This document shows, piece after piece, positions 7,283 to 18,287 of a stretch of DNA of 64,000 nt; within the stretch, counting starts at the first letter, position 1, and every line of letters starts with the position of its first letter. The DNA is taken from the NCBI RefSeq assembly GCF_900101395.1, contig NZ_FMZO01000002.1, forward strand, positions 509,840 through 573,839, given 5' to 3'. Position numbers and translations under genes: made by a program. A model generated the notes under the pieces. That model did no database searches, was not told the origin of the DNA, and saw only the letters and a program-made list of their open reading frames with translations. This DNA comes from Niabella drilacis. Lineage in GTDB: Bacteria; Bacteroidota; Bacteroidia; Chitinophagales; Chitinophagaceae.

Positions 7283-9544
7283 ATGAAAACTGTAGAGCAA
7301 AAACCCAAATATGGTCTTAACGAGGAGCAGGAGAAAAAACTGATTTTAAGGGAGTACCGGTCACTGTTGCGCGCGTTGAAGGATAAAATAAAACCGGGAG
7401 ATAAAGATATTCTCCGGAGGGCGTTTGAAATGGCAGCGGATGCACACAGCAGCATGCGGCGTAAAAGCGGTGAGCCCTATATCCTGCACCCGATCGCCGT
7501 GGCAAAAATATGTGTGGAGGAGATCGGGCTGGGTGTCCGGTCAACTGTATGCGCATTGCTTCATGATACGGTAGAAGACACGGATATCACCCTCCAGGAT
7601 ATTGAGCGGGAATTTGGTTCAGAAATTGCGCGGATCGTAGACGGACTCACAAAGATCTCCAATGTGATTGATTCCTCGGCCTCCCAGCAAGCCGAGAACT
7701 TTAAGAAAATCCTGCTTACGCTTACAGATGATCCCCGGGTGATCCTCATTAAACTGGCCGACCGCCTGAACAACATGCGTACGCTGGACAGCATGAAGCG
7801 GGAAAAACAGTTAAAGATCGCATCCGAAACGGTATATGTTTTTGCTCCCCTGGCGCACCGGATGGGGCTTTACAGTATCAAAACGGAACTGGAAGACCTG
7901 GCTATGAAGTACCTGGAGCCGGACACCTATAAAGAGATCGCCAAAAAGCTGGCGGAGACCAAGCGCGACCGGACCCGGTATATCAACGAGTTTATCAAAC
8001 CCATTAAGGAAAAACTGGAAAGGAACCGGTTTGATTTTGAAATATACGGGCGCCCTAAAAATATTCATTCCATCTGGAATAAAATGAAGAAAAAGGGGGT
8101 GACTTTTGAAGAGGTTTATGATCTTTTTGCCATCCGGATCATCCTGAATTCCCCGCAGGAGCGGGAAAAGGAAGACTGCTGGAAGGTGTACTCGCTGATC
8201 ACTGATGAATATACACCGTCTATTGAGCGGCTGCGCGACTGGGTCAGTAACCCCAAATCCAATGGATATGAGGCATTGCATACCACGGTAATGGGCCCCC
8301 GGGGAAAATGGGTGGAGGTACAGATCCGGACCAAGCGCATGAATGAAATCGCTGAAAAGGGGCTTGCCGCACACTGGAAGTATAAGGAGGGAAGTCCTGA
8401 TAGTTACCGGGATGAGAACCGGTTTGATAAATGGTTTCAGCAGATCCGGGAGGTGCTGTACAACCAGGATGCAGATAGCGTGGATTTCCTACAGGATTTC
8501 AAGATGAGTTTCCTGACCGAGGAGATCTATATCTATACGCCCAAAGGGGATATAAAAATGCTTCCGGTGGGCAGTACCGCGCTGGACTTCGCATTTGCCA
8601 TTCATACGGCCGTTGGCGCTAAAACGATTGGTGCAAAAGTGAATCATAAACTGGTCCCTATCAGCTATAAACTGCGCAGCGGCGACCAGGTGGAGATCAT
8701 CACCAGTAACAAGCAAACGCCATCGGAGGATTGGCTGTCGTTTGTGGTAACGGCCAAGGCTAAGGCTAAGGTAAAAGAGGCGCTGAAGGAGGAAAAGAAA
8801 AAGGTGGCAGATGAAGGACGCTATACCATCCAGCGTAAGCTGGAAGGTATGGGGGTATCGCTGCAGCAGGCCAACCTGGATGAGCTGGTGCAGTTTTATA
8901 AACTGCACTCCAACCTGGAACTGTTTTACCAGGTGGCCATCAAAAATATTGATCTTAAAGAACTAAAGGAATTTAAGGTGATCGGCGACCGGATCGAATA
9001 CCCGAGGCCGGTGAAGATCGTGCAGGAAAATAAGATCGAAAGTCATACCCCGGCACACAATAAACAGGATACCGAGCTGATCATTTTTGGTGAAAGCAGC
9101 GATAAGATCATGTACCACCTGGCCAATTGCTGTAAACCTATTCCGGGGGACGATGTTTTTGGTTTTATTACCACCGGCAAAGGGCTGGCCATTCATCGCA
9201 CCAATTGCCCCAATGCCCCCAAGCTGCTGGCCAACTACGGGCACCGGATCGTAAAGACCAAATGGGCGAAGAACAAAGAAATCTCATTCCTTACGGGTGT
9301 TAGGATCATCGGGATGGATGATGTGGGCGTGGTAAGCAAGATCACCAGCCTGATCTCGGCCGAGCTCAAGATCAATATAGCGGCGCTCACCATCGAGGCT
9401 TCGGAAGGATTGTTTGAGGGAAATATTAAAGTATATGTGCATGATAAAGAAGAGCTGGATGAACTGGTGAACCGGCTGAAGGACCTGGACGGGATTGAGG
9501 CGGTGGAGCGGTACGATACAGAAGACCTGCCGGCAAAATCGTAA
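7283..9544 (+). CDS. Bifunctional (p)ppGpp synthetase/hydrolase, Rel/SpoT type
   Basis: This stringent-response enzyme makes and degrades (p)ppGpp. Its 753 residues carry all domains. The hydrolase HD domain comes first, with His94-Asp95 in LLHDTVEDTDIT. The synthetase domain (about 230-380) follows, with NGYEALHT and the RLRD variant of the RxKD motif seen in bifunctional enzymes. Next are a TGS domain near 410-480 (IYTPKGDIKMLP) and a zinc-finger/RIS region with CCKP and HRTNCPNA. The C terminus is an ACT domain (GMDDVGVVSKI). Both catalytic domains look intact, so it should be bifunctional rather than a RelA-only or SpoT-only paralog. It appears monocistronic. Confidence 0.96.
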   Translation: MKTVEQKPKYGLNEEQEKKLILREYRSLLRALKDKIKPGDKDILRRAFEMAADAHSSMRRKSGEPYILHPIAVAKICVEEIGLGVRSTVCALLHDTVEDTDITLQDIEREFGSEIARIVDGLTKISNVIDSSASQQAENFKKILLTLTDDPRVILIKLADRLNNMRTLDSMKREKQLKIASETVYVFAPLAHRMGLYSIKTELEDLAMKYLEPDTYKEIAKKLAETKRDRTRYINEFIKPIKEKLERNRFDFEIYGRPKNIHSIWNKMKKKGVTFEEVYDLFAIRIILNSPQEREKEDCWKVYSLITDEYTPSIERLRDWVSNPKSNGYEALHTTVMGPRGKWVEVQIRTKRMNEIAEKGLAAHWKYKEGSPDSYRDENRFDKWFQQIREVLYNQDADSVDFLQDFKMSFLTEEIYIYTPKGDIKMLPVGSTALDFAFAIHTAVGAKTIGAKVNHKLVPISYKLRSGDQVEIITSNKQTPSEDWLSFVVTAKAKAKVKEALKEEKKKVADEGRYTIQRKLEGMGVSLQQANLDELVQFYKLHSNLELFYQVAIKNIDLKELKEFKVIGDRIEYPRPVKIVQENKIESHTPAHNKQDTELIIFGESSDKIMYHLANCCKPIPGDDVFGFITTGKGLAIHRTNCPNAPKLLANYGHRIVKTKWAKNKEISFLTGVRIIGMDDVGVVSKITSLISAELKINIAALTIEASEGLFEGNIKVYVHDKEELDELVNRLKDLDGIEAVERYDTEDLPAKS

Positions 9545-11262
<1,718 letters not shown>

Positions 11263-11347
11263 TTCATAAAAAATCAGTTTAAAAAATTTGGAGAATTAAA
11301 AACTTCGATTAAAATTTACATTTTCATTTATCAGATTTTATTAGGTT

Positions 11348-11767
11348 ATGGCAAAATCAAATAAGTCAGCTGGAACAGACAAGAAGACAAATGCAGGCAA
11401 TGCCCCTGTGGAAAAAGCGTCCTCAAAATCGAAGAAGAAAGAGGATGAATTAGAGGAGGATGATGATCTTTACGGGGAGGATGATGAAGCTCCTGTAAAG
11501 GGGAAGAAAGGAAAAGCTTCAAAAGACGACGACGATGACGACGAGGATCTTGATGAGGAGGATGATGATTGGGATAAGGTAGAAGAAGATGAGGATTGGG
11601 ATAAGGATTTCGAGGAGTTTGATATTCCGAAGTCGAAATCAAAATCCGGGGGCAAAGGAAAGAAATCCTATGATGAAGATGAGGAAGAGTTTAAGCCGGA
11701 CGAGGAATTTGATGACCTGTTCGGTAATAACGATGATGACTTTGATGACGACGACGATTTCAGATAA
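11348..11767 (+). CDS. Hyperacidic low-complexity protein
   Basis: This 139-residue protein is composed mainly of Asp, Glu, Lys, Gly and Ser. Two basic Lys/Ser-rich patches (SSKSKKKE and KSKSKSGGKGKK) alternate with long Asp/Glu tracts, and it ends in a poly-Asp segment (DDDFDDDDDFR). No signal peptide or folded domain is evident, so it is probably intrinsically disordered. Its codons follow a normal coding pattern and it sits in the purA-pabB series, which argues that it is a real gene. A nucleic-acid mimic or chaperone-like role would be speculation. Confidence 0.75.
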   Translation: MAKSNKSAGTDKKTNAGNAPVEKASSKSKKKEDELEEDDDLYGEDDEAPVKGKKGKASKDDDDDDEDLDEEDDDWDKVEEDEDWDKDFEEFDIPKSKSKSGGKGKKSYDEDEEEFKPDEEFDDLFGNNDDDFDDDDDFR

Positions 11768-11861
11768 GGATCATCGGGACAGAATTTTAATAAACGGCAT
11801 TGGATAGTGAACCAACAAAAGGTCAAAGTTTTCCGTTAAAAGACGCTGTCTTTATTAAGGC

Positions 11862-11904
11862 AAAGGTGTTAAACTGGTTAAGGCAGTTTAACACCTTTTG
11901 TTTT
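11862..11904 (+). terminator. Perfect terminator-like hairpin over the pabB start
   Basis: AAAGGTGTTAAACTG (11862-11876) and its exact complement (11884-11898) form a 15-bp perfect stem with a 7-nt loop, followed by TGTTTT. It looks like an intrinsic terminator for the upstream transcript, yet it lies inside the frame of pabB and covers the candidate GTG start at 11866. Confidence 0.8.
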
Positions 11905-13089
11905 CTGGATTCCTGTGGTTTCCCGGGGGGGCGTTTTGAATTTCTTGCGGGAGCGGGCCTAAAGCGGGAGGTCATACTTTCAGGTGCGTGCGCCCCGGAG
12001 GATTTTGATACTTTCTTAAAGGAAAAGGATACCTGGCTACTGGGGCACTGGAGCTATGAGCTGCAAACCGGTACGGGGCTGAACCATTCCGGGCACACTG
12101 ATGCAGTTGGCTTTCCTGAGGGTTTTTTCTTTGAGCCGGAATGGCTGCTGTATGTAAAAGAAGGCCGGCTTTATATTGAGGGGGAGGACCCCGCGGCACT
12201 TTACAAAACATTGCTCGGGCAACCGGCATCTGCTCCGGAGCCCTTACAATTACAGTTGCCGGTTCAATGCCGGGTTACCAAAGAAGCCTACCTGGAAACG
12301 ATCCGGCAATTGCAGGCGCATATTCACCGGGGCGATTGTTATGAGATCAACTATTGCGTGGAATTTTTTTCGGCGGATGCCCGGATGAATCCCTTTGATG
12401 TATACCAGCAACTCACAACCCGTTCCCCTAATCCCTTTTCGGGGCTTTACCGGTTTGATGACCGGTGGCTGATCTGTGCCAGCCCCGAGCGGTTTTTAGA
12501 AAGAACAGGCAGCCGGCTGATCAGTCAGCCGATTAAAGGAACCCTTTCGCGAAGCGGAACGGATACCGCAAGCTTAAAGGAGGAACAACGACGCCTGGCC
12601 GGCAGCAGTAAGGACCGGGCCGAGAACGTAATGGTGGTTGACCTCGTAAGAAATGACCTGTCACGTATCTGTAGCCGGGGATCGGTGCAGGTGGATGAGC
12701 TGTTCGGCATCTACAGCTTCGCGCAGGTACACCAGATGATTTCCACTGTTTCCGGAACGGTTGATGAGCATATACGTATGGCGGATATCTTAAGGGCAAC
12801 CTTCCCGATGGGTTCTATGACCGGCGCTCCCAAGATCCGCGTAATGCAGCTGATCGACCATTATGAAAAAACGGCCCGGGGCATTTTCTCCGGCGCACTG
12901 GGTTATGTACAGCCTGATGGCAACTTTGATTTTAATGTAGTGATCCGCAGCTTGATGTACAATGCCTCATCGCGTTACCTGTCTTATAAAGTAGGGTCCG
13001 GCATCACTATTTACAGCAATCCTGAGCTGGAATGGGAGGAGTGCCTGTTAAAAGCAAAGGCAATAGAAGCGGTGCTGGAAGGCCGGTAA
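11866..13089 (+). CDS. pabB: Aminodeoxychorismate synthase component I (anthranilate synthase-like)
   Basis: This is a chorismate-utilising enzyme that forms aminodeoxychorismate for folate synthesis. Conserved blocks are RGDCYEINYCVEFF, ENVMVVDLVRNDLSRIC, FPMGSMTGAPKIRVMQLID and a C-terminal KVGSGITIYSNPELEWEE. The length of about 408 residues fits the short Bacteroidota form. There is no ATG at the start. I chose a GTG at 11866 because the family homology begins about there (LNWLRQFNTFCFLD); a TTG at 11800 would add 22 residues. The start codon is buried in a perfect hairpin. No glutaminase partner (PabA) is nearby. TrpE is less likely given the length and motifs. Confidence 0.85.
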   Translation: MLNWLRQFNTFCFLDSCGFPGGRFEFLAGAGLKREVILSGACAPEDFDTFLKEKDTWLLGHWSYELQTGTGLNHSGHTDAVGFPEGFFFEPEWLLYVKEGRLYIEGEDPAALYKTLLGQPASAPEPLQLQLPVQCRVTKEAYLETIRQLQAHIHRGDCYEINYCVEFFSADARMNPFDVYQQLTTRSPNPFSGLYRFDDRWLICASPERFLERTGSRLISQPIKGTLSRSGTDTASLKEEQRRLAGSSKDRAENVMVVDLVRNDLSRICSRGSVQVDELFGIYSFAQVHQMISTVSGTVDEHIRMADILRATFPMGSMTGAPKIRVMQLIDHYEKTARGIFSGALGYVQPDGNFDFNVVIRSLMYNASSRYLSYKVGSGITIYSNPELEWEECLLKAKAIEAVLEGR

Positions 13090-13312
13090 TGGGTGTGCCT
13101 CTTAGCAGCCGATCGGGATCCCGGTTTTTCCCCGGCTTTTAAACCCGGGCAAACGCATCTGATTGCAGCATTGCTCCGCTCCGCAGGAGCGTTGTACTGA
13201 AGGCGGACCACTATTGTAAAAAGTTCAGACCAGGTATTCTCTGATCCCTTGTTAAAAGTCGCCAGGAAGGCCCCCATTGGTCTTTTTCCAACCGGACAGA
13301 TGCCGGTCTTGC

Positions 13313-13987
13313 CTAATCATCTTCCCCGGTCTTAACAAAGCCATTGGCTCCGAAACGATACCCATGCTCCTTTTCAAGATATTCGCGGATGCCATAGATA
13401 CTTTTGTCCTGGAGGTTTGCTTTTGTTTTAAAATTCTGACGGCTTTTTTTAACGGTTTCAATGCTGATATGAAGTTCATCCCCAATTTCCTTATTCGTTT
13501 TCCCTATAACAGCCAGGGCCATGATCTGGAATTCCCTGGGCGCTTTTGAGTCATTATAAGAATAATGCTCTTTTGCCGGGCCTGCATTCTTAGAGGTCTG
13601 GAAACTGGAGGTGCCTTCAAGCACATCCCGGATCACCGATATGAGGGTATCCACCGGTTCGTTCTTATGCACGTACCCGTCAAACCCCCATTTGATCAGG
13701 TCTTTTTTATTGAGGGAAGAATTCGTATAGGCGATCACTTTGGGTGGTTTAAACAGGTCTTTCTTTAGCTGAGCACATCCTTTGGCCCCGTTTACACCGG
13801 TTAAAATGATATCCAGCAAAATCAGATCAGGCTGGATCTTGGTCAGGGGTTCGCGGGCGCTCTCGATATTGTAATATTGCCCTTTTAAGGTCAGGTTTTC
13901 AAATCGTCTCAATATATAGGCTAATCCTTTTTGCATTACAGGATTATCTTCAATGATCACATAGCTATAAGATCGGGCAGTAGTCAT
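13313..13987 (-). CDS. LuxR-type response regulator (orphan)
   Basis: This 224-residue two-component regulator has an N-terminal receiver domain with the acidic pair in IIEDN and a phosphoacceptor Asp59 in LILLDIIL. It is followed by a C-terminal LuxR/NarL helix-turn-helix (KTNKEIGDELHISIETVKKS). No sensor kinase is encoded beside it, so its partner is elsewhere or it works without one. It is convergent with pabB. Target genes cannot be read from the sequence. Confidence 0.9.
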   Translation of the reverse strand: MTTARSYSYVIIEDNPVMQKGLAYILRRFENLTLKGQYYNIESAREPLTKIQPDLILLDIILTGVNGAKGCAQLKKDLFKPPKVIAYTNSSLNKKDLIKWGFDGYVHKNEPVDTLISVIRDVLEGTSSFQTSKNAGPAKEHYSYNDSKAPREFQIMALAVIGKTNKEIGDELHISIETVKKSRQNFKTKANLQDKSIYGIREYLEKEHGYRFGANGFVKTGEDD

Positions 13988-14480
13988 CTTTTAAAAAATG
14001 GTTTTCTAAATATTGGGTATAACCAGGAGGTAATCATTCTGTGCAGAAGGTATAACCCCTTTTTATTCTTTACAATAACCGGGATCAGATCAAGCTCCCG
14101 GAGGCCAGGGGAAAAACGTCGGTCCTCCACCGCCGGTCCTGCAAAAAGGATGGCAACCTGTGTTTGAACGGTCCCGGAGCTATAGGGAATAACAGCGGGT
14201 ATGGGGAATTGCCTGTTACCCCCCGCAGCCGAATGGTCTTTACAATCTGCGGGGTGTTCATGCTTTTTAGGAATATCGGAGCAGGCATGGGGCCTGATCC
14301 TGGTTTTGGGCTTGGGGTCATATATACGCGTAAACATCCGGCTTTCTTGTACCTATCAAAGCTAACACTAAAAACTGTGATTTTAAAAAATACTACTTGT
14401 GGGTATTGACCTGCGCAGTTTGCCATGCTACTTTTACATCAGCAACCACGCTTCTGAATTGACAACCCAATGGGTTTATT
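13988..14480. other. Intergenic region, no gene seen
   Basis: About 490 bp lie between the response regulator (minus) and the lipoprotein (plus). Short minus-strand ORFs here are Pro/Arg/His-rich and show no recognisable domain. The last 150 bp become AT-rich, as expected for a promoter of the downstream lipoprotein. Confidence 0.45.
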
Positions 14481-15011
14481 ATGAGACAATTAAAACTAAC
14501 TGCACTTTCGAGTGCCTGTAAGCTTATATGCCACCATGTACTGGTTCCGGCCTTATCCCTGATACTGTTTTCTACTGCCTGCCGCAAGCATGATATAGCG
14601 GCGGATAATGAGGCGGAGAAGATCCGGACAGCACTGCTGACAACAGGCGAATGGAAACTGGATACCTGGACCTGGATCGTTAATCCTGCAGGGACGGTGG
14701 CGCCCTATGAAGATAACGAAAGTAGCACTTCTGTTCCCATGGAAACCTGTCAAAAAGATGATGTAACCATATTTAAAGCCAATGGGGATGTGGTTATGGA
14801 TCCCAAAACACTGTGTGATGATGATCCTACTCCTGTGCTAACGACCAGTCGTTGGAAGTTTACCAATGACAGGGCCGGCATTATTATCGGAACGGGTGCG
14901 GATGCAACAACCTATACCATCGTGGAGTTTACGGCTAACCGGCTTAAAGTGAGGAACACCAACACGGATGCGGGAACCGCTTATATAAGCGAAATCGTAA
15001 TGGTCCATTAA
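14481..15011 (+). CDS. Lipocalin-like lipoprotein
   Basis: This 176-residue protein has an N-terminal hydrophobic stretch ending in a lipobox-like LILFSTAC, so it should be lipid-anchored. The mature part resembles Bacteroidota lipocalin-like lipoproteins. It has a LTTGEWKLDTW opening strand, a central CQKDD..FKANGDVV, and a late SRWKF..DRAGIII strand, a layout usual for an eight-stranded barrel. No ligand can be inferred. The neighbouring genes give no functional context. Confidence 0.7.
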   Translation: MRQLKLTALSSACKLICHHVLVPALSLILFSTACRKHDIAADNEAEKIRTALLTTGEWKLDTWTWIVNPAGTVAPYEDNESSTSVPMETCQKDDVTIFKANGDVVMDPKTLCDDDPTPVLTTSRWKFTNDRAGIIIGTGADATTYTIVEFTANRLKVRNTNTDAGTAYISEIVMVH

Positions 15012-15112
15012 CCACCGTATTCCATTGCTCCGGAAAAACTCCGGGGAGTGAATCAGTAGGATGTATATCCGGCGCGAGGGGAGGTAAAGAAAAGGCCGCC
15101 GGAAGATGCGGT

Positions 15113-16234
15113 TCAGGAAATGATTGTTTCCGATTGATAATACCGGGTCAAAAAAAGGATGATGGCTAAAAGAAGAAATAACAGGCCGATAAACCCGATG
15201 CCGGAAACCATCAGGATAAAATACCCAAGAAAGAATAATAGCAATAAAATAACCACCAGATGTTTAACGGCCATTTGTTTCACAAAGCTGATGCTGATAA
15301 GCAACTGGATTGCAGAAAAGGCATAGAACCCCAATGCAAGCGCGTTTTCCACGCTGATGTGTGCGGGTGAAAGAAAGCAGAGTAACCCGGCTTCCGGCAG
15401 CAGGAGCAGGATATTAAAGCAGGCATACTGTGCCAGCCGCCTGATCAGCGGTACCGGAAGGCTGCGGTAAAAGGAAAGGTATTGCTCCTCAACCCGGCGC
15501 AGGTGGTTGACAAATACACCATTGGCCAGTACTCCGAAGCTGAAGAGCAAAAACATAAGTTGCAGATCGTCGTGAGCGAGGGTATTGTTCATAGACATCA
15601 GACATAGCAGGGCGCCTGCGAACAATTTAATGCTTAGCCAAACGAGTTTCTGGGTCCGGAGTACGGCGCGGATCAGGATCTGCGGATAAACTGCGAACTG
15701 CGGCAATGCTCCCGTAAGGCGCTGCAAAAAGAAGCATTGCTTTTTCTCAGGGTGGTTCAACACATGAACATGCCGAACGGGCAGCAGGACGCAGCAGGCA
15801 AGCAGAAAAACAAGTACCAAAACGGTTGCCGGAAACAGGTGGAGGTAAAGCCCCTCTGTAAGTACCAGCAGTATATAAAAAGTTTGTGGCAAAAGCAGGA
15901 TAAAGTCCGTTATAAAGAAAAGCAGGTACTGCCGGTGCAGAGGCAGGTTTCTGAAAATGGAAATAAACTGATAGTGCGGCTGCCGCAGAAGATGGGCAAT
16001 GAATACAGCGCATTTTCGCGCATATAAGGCCCATAGCAGCAACGCGGCACCCAGGAATGGTTTGATGCTTAACAGCGCTTTTATTAACCCGTAATGATAT
16101 TTAAAAAGCCCTGCGCCATCTACGGTACCAACAACAAAAAAGAACATAGTGAACACAAATACAAATGTGCCGGCATTTTCCCGGTAAAAGGGTTTTATAA
16201 ACGATTGGTAAAATATGCGAAAGAGGGCACTCAA
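15113..16234 (-). CDS. ABC transporter membrane subunit
   Basis: This 373-residue protein is strongly hydrophobic, with roughly eight to ten predicted membrane segments and no soluble domain. Its start overlaps the stop of the upstream ATPase gene by 4 bp, which points to translational coupling and a shared complex. It resembles the large, poorly characterised permeases that pair with a single short ATPase in Bacteroidota. The substrate and direction of transport are unknown. Confidence 0.75.
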   Translation of the reverse strand: MSALFRIFYQSFIKPFYRENAGTFVFVFTMFFFVVGTVDGAGLFKYHYGLIKALLSIKPFLGAALLLWALYARKCAVFIAHLLRQPHYQFISIFRNLPLHRQYLLFFITDFILLLPQTFYILLVLTEGLYLHLFPATVLVLVFLLACCVLLPVRHVHVLNHPEKKQCFFLQRLTGALPQFAVYPQILIRAVLRTQKLVWLSIKLFAGALLCLMSMNNTLAHDDLQLMFLLFSFGVLANGVFVNHLRRVEEQYLSFYRSLPVPLIRRLAQYACFNILLLLPEAGLLCFLSPAHISVENALALGFYAFSAIQLLISISFVKQMAVKHLVVILLLLFFLGYFILMVSGIGFIGLLFLLLAIILFLTRYYQSETIIS

Positions 16235-16857
16235 CTAAGGATGGTTTTGTTGCGTACAAATAGTTGCTTACAAAAAGGCCGCAGGTCCTCACCCGGATCC
16301 TGATGGGTACTGAGGATAAACGCGGTGTCGTTTTCCCGGTTCCTTTCCAGGATCAGCTGCTCCAGTGTGACACAGGCTTGGGCGTCCAGTGTAATGAACG
16401 GCTCATCCAGTAATATCAAGCCGGCAGCACCCGTAAAAGCCAGTATGAGGGATAATTTTTTAAGCATTCCTGCAGAATACGTATCTACCCGGTTGTGCAG
16501 GTAAGATGTCGCATCCAGCAGGCGGATGAGTGTGGCTGTTTCATTGCCGGTTACATTGCGGATCTGCCGGTAAAGAGCGATCAGCTCATTCCCGGTCAGA
16601 AAGCCGGGGTACAGGGGTTCTGCTTCGGCCCAGCTGATTTGCTGACGGTAACGCAGGGGAGAAGCTTTTTGTGAGATCCCGTTAACTGAAATGGTTCCTT
16701 TAAAAGGGATCAGCGCTGCTGCCATTTTCAGAAAGGTTGTTTTGCCGGAGCCGTTCTCGCCCTTTAACCAATAGATGCCCTTTTGAAGATGTAATGACGG
16801 AATGTTGAGGATCAACTGCCGGTTGTATTGTTTTACAATGGATGTTATCTCCAGCAT
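16231..16857 (-). CDS. ABC transporter ATP-binding protein
   Basis: This short ABC ATPase has 208 residues. Walker A is GENGSGKTT at about 33-41, the signature helix is a variant YSAGMLKKLSL, Walker B is LILLDEP, and the switch His lies in STHQDP. It is the first gene of a two-gene transporter operon, overlapping the permease by 4 bp. The degenerate signature (SAGM in place of SGGQ) is common in exporters of this small type. The cargo is unknown. Confidence 0.9.
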   Translation of the reverse strand: MLEITSIVKQYNRQLILNIPSLHLQKGIYWLKGENGSGKTTFLKMAAALIPFKGTISVNGISQKASPLRYRQQISWAEAEPLYPGFLTGNELIALYRQIRNVTGNETATLIRLLDATSYLHNRVDTYSAGMLKKLSLILAFTGAAGLILLDEPFITLDAQACVTLEQLILERNRENDTAFILSTHQDPGEDLRPFCKQLFVRNKTILS

Positions 16858-17182
16858 GCCAGGGGTATTTGATAGGGACTAAGATAGCACATTGCGGTTG
16901 CTTGTTTTGTTAATGGTGATATAAAAACACCCGTGTGGCAACGGGCGGTCGGGCCGGGTGAAGGTGGCCGGTGAAATAGGTGGATTACTCAAACGTATGT
17001 GCTGTGATACATCTTGTAATAGGCCGGACCGATACAATAGTTACCTGTATCAATTATGGAAATATGGCCGGCAGCATTGGCGGTTTTCTATACGATCTGT
17101 AAATAATAGCAACCCTCCCGGTGCATTGTATGCCGGATCATACCGGGAGTGCAGGATGTTAATCGAATTAAAGCGCTGCTCA
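16858..17182. other. Intergenic region with one inverted repeat
   Basis: About 325 bp without a convincing gene. CTCCCGGT (17115-17122) and ACCGGGAG (17142-17149) form an 8-bp stem whose loop contains a further GCAT/ATGC pair. It has no T-run and so is not a typical terminator for the transglycosylase gene that ends nearby. Confidence 0.45.
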
Positions 17183-18226
17183 TCAATTCCGGTACTCCGG
17201 ATTGATCAGCATCTGGATGGATTCGTTCAGCATTTCGTTCTTTTTCTCCAGGAAGAGGTCTATTTTATCTTCCGGAAGTTTTAGCTGGTAAGTACTGTTG
17301 GAGGCCAGTACCTTATCAAGACTGGGGTTCAGCTTGTTGAAATCAGCAAGGGACATTTCCAGGTATTTGGCAATGGCGGTTGCATTATAGCGCCCGCTGA
17401 TGGTTTGTACCTTTACATTCTGCTGGGTAACCTCATCCTTTACGGTTTTCATCATGGCCAGTGCCTGGTCTCTGGAAACCGTTGTTACGCCTCCCTGGCC
17501 TTCCATGATATAATGGGTGGCAATAAATTTCTTTACATGGTTGCGGCTTTCTGCCGGGAGGTAGTACTGGAGATCCCAGAAATCGTTGCTTCCGGCTTTA
17601 TTGATAGCAGAATTTACACGGCCGGGGCCGCAATTGTAGGCGGCTACTACCAGCAACCAGTCTTTGTAAATATTAAAGAGATAATTCAGGTATTTGCTGG
17701 CCGCCCTTGTACTTTTCAGATAGTCGGTACGCTCATCCCTGCCACGGGAAACATTGAGTCCCAGCCCACGTGCGGTTTCCGGCATAAACTGCCAGGGGCC
17801 AACAGCACCGGCCCAGGAAACCAGGTTCGACCGCAGGTGCGATTCAATAACGGCCAGGTATTTCAATTCCTTGGGGATCCCGCTTTGCGACAACACGTCG
17901 TCCATCATATCAAAATAAGGACGTGCCCAGGTTTTCAGCTCATTCAGTTCCCGCGAATTGCGGTCGATATAATCCTTTACAAAGCTGACCGCTTTCGGGT
18001 TCAGGTGCTCGGTTTTAATGCCTTTAAAGCTGGTGGTTTTGAGATCCGCATTTTCAAAGAGGTCCTTAAAGCCGGCCTTGGGATCCGCTTTTACCAGTTG
18101 CTCGGCAGGCGCTGCAGGTGCTGCCGCCGTCTCTTTTACGGGGCTCAGCTGCGCATGAGCGGAGGTTATGGTACAAAGGGATACCATTATGCTGCCAATG
18201 AAAACAGTCAATGGATTCCTGGTCAT
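17183..18226 (-). CDS. Lytic murein transglycosylase (SLT domain), exported
   Basis: This enzyme should cleave peptidoglycan glycan strands in the periplasm. The start giving MTRNPLTVF was chosen because it is followed by a clean signal peptide ending in AHA-Q; a longer frame would run into gatA. The SLT catalytic Glu128 lies in VIESHL. It is followed by GAVGPWQFMPETAR and AYNCGPGRVN, the hallmark order of the MltD/Slt fold. The C-terminal 80 residues (ISGRYNATAIAKYLEMSLADF) resemble a divergent LysM. The length is 347 residues. It is downstream of tatA and gatA on the same strand. Confidence 0.9.
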   Translation of the reverse strand: MTRNPLTVFIGSIMVSLCTITSAHAQLSPVKETAAAPAAPAEQLVKADPKAGFKDLFENADLKTTSFKGIKTEHLNPKAVSFVKDYIDRNSRELNELKTWARPYFDMMDDVLSQSGIPKELKYLAVIESHLRSNLVSWAGAVGPWQFMPETARGLGLNVSRGRDERTDYLKSTRAASKYLNYLFNIYKDWLLVVAAYNCGPGRVNSAINKAGSNDFWDLQYYLPAESRNHVKKFIATHYIMEGQGGVTTVSRDQALAMMKTVKDEVTQQNVKVQTISGRYNATAIAKYLEMSLADFNKLNPSLDKVLASNSTYQLKLPEDKIDLFLEKKNEMLNESIQMLINPEYRN

Positions 18227-18287
18227 TATTTGCTGTCGTGTTTTAATAATTAATGCTTTATAAAAAACGCAGTTTGGAGTGTAAACC

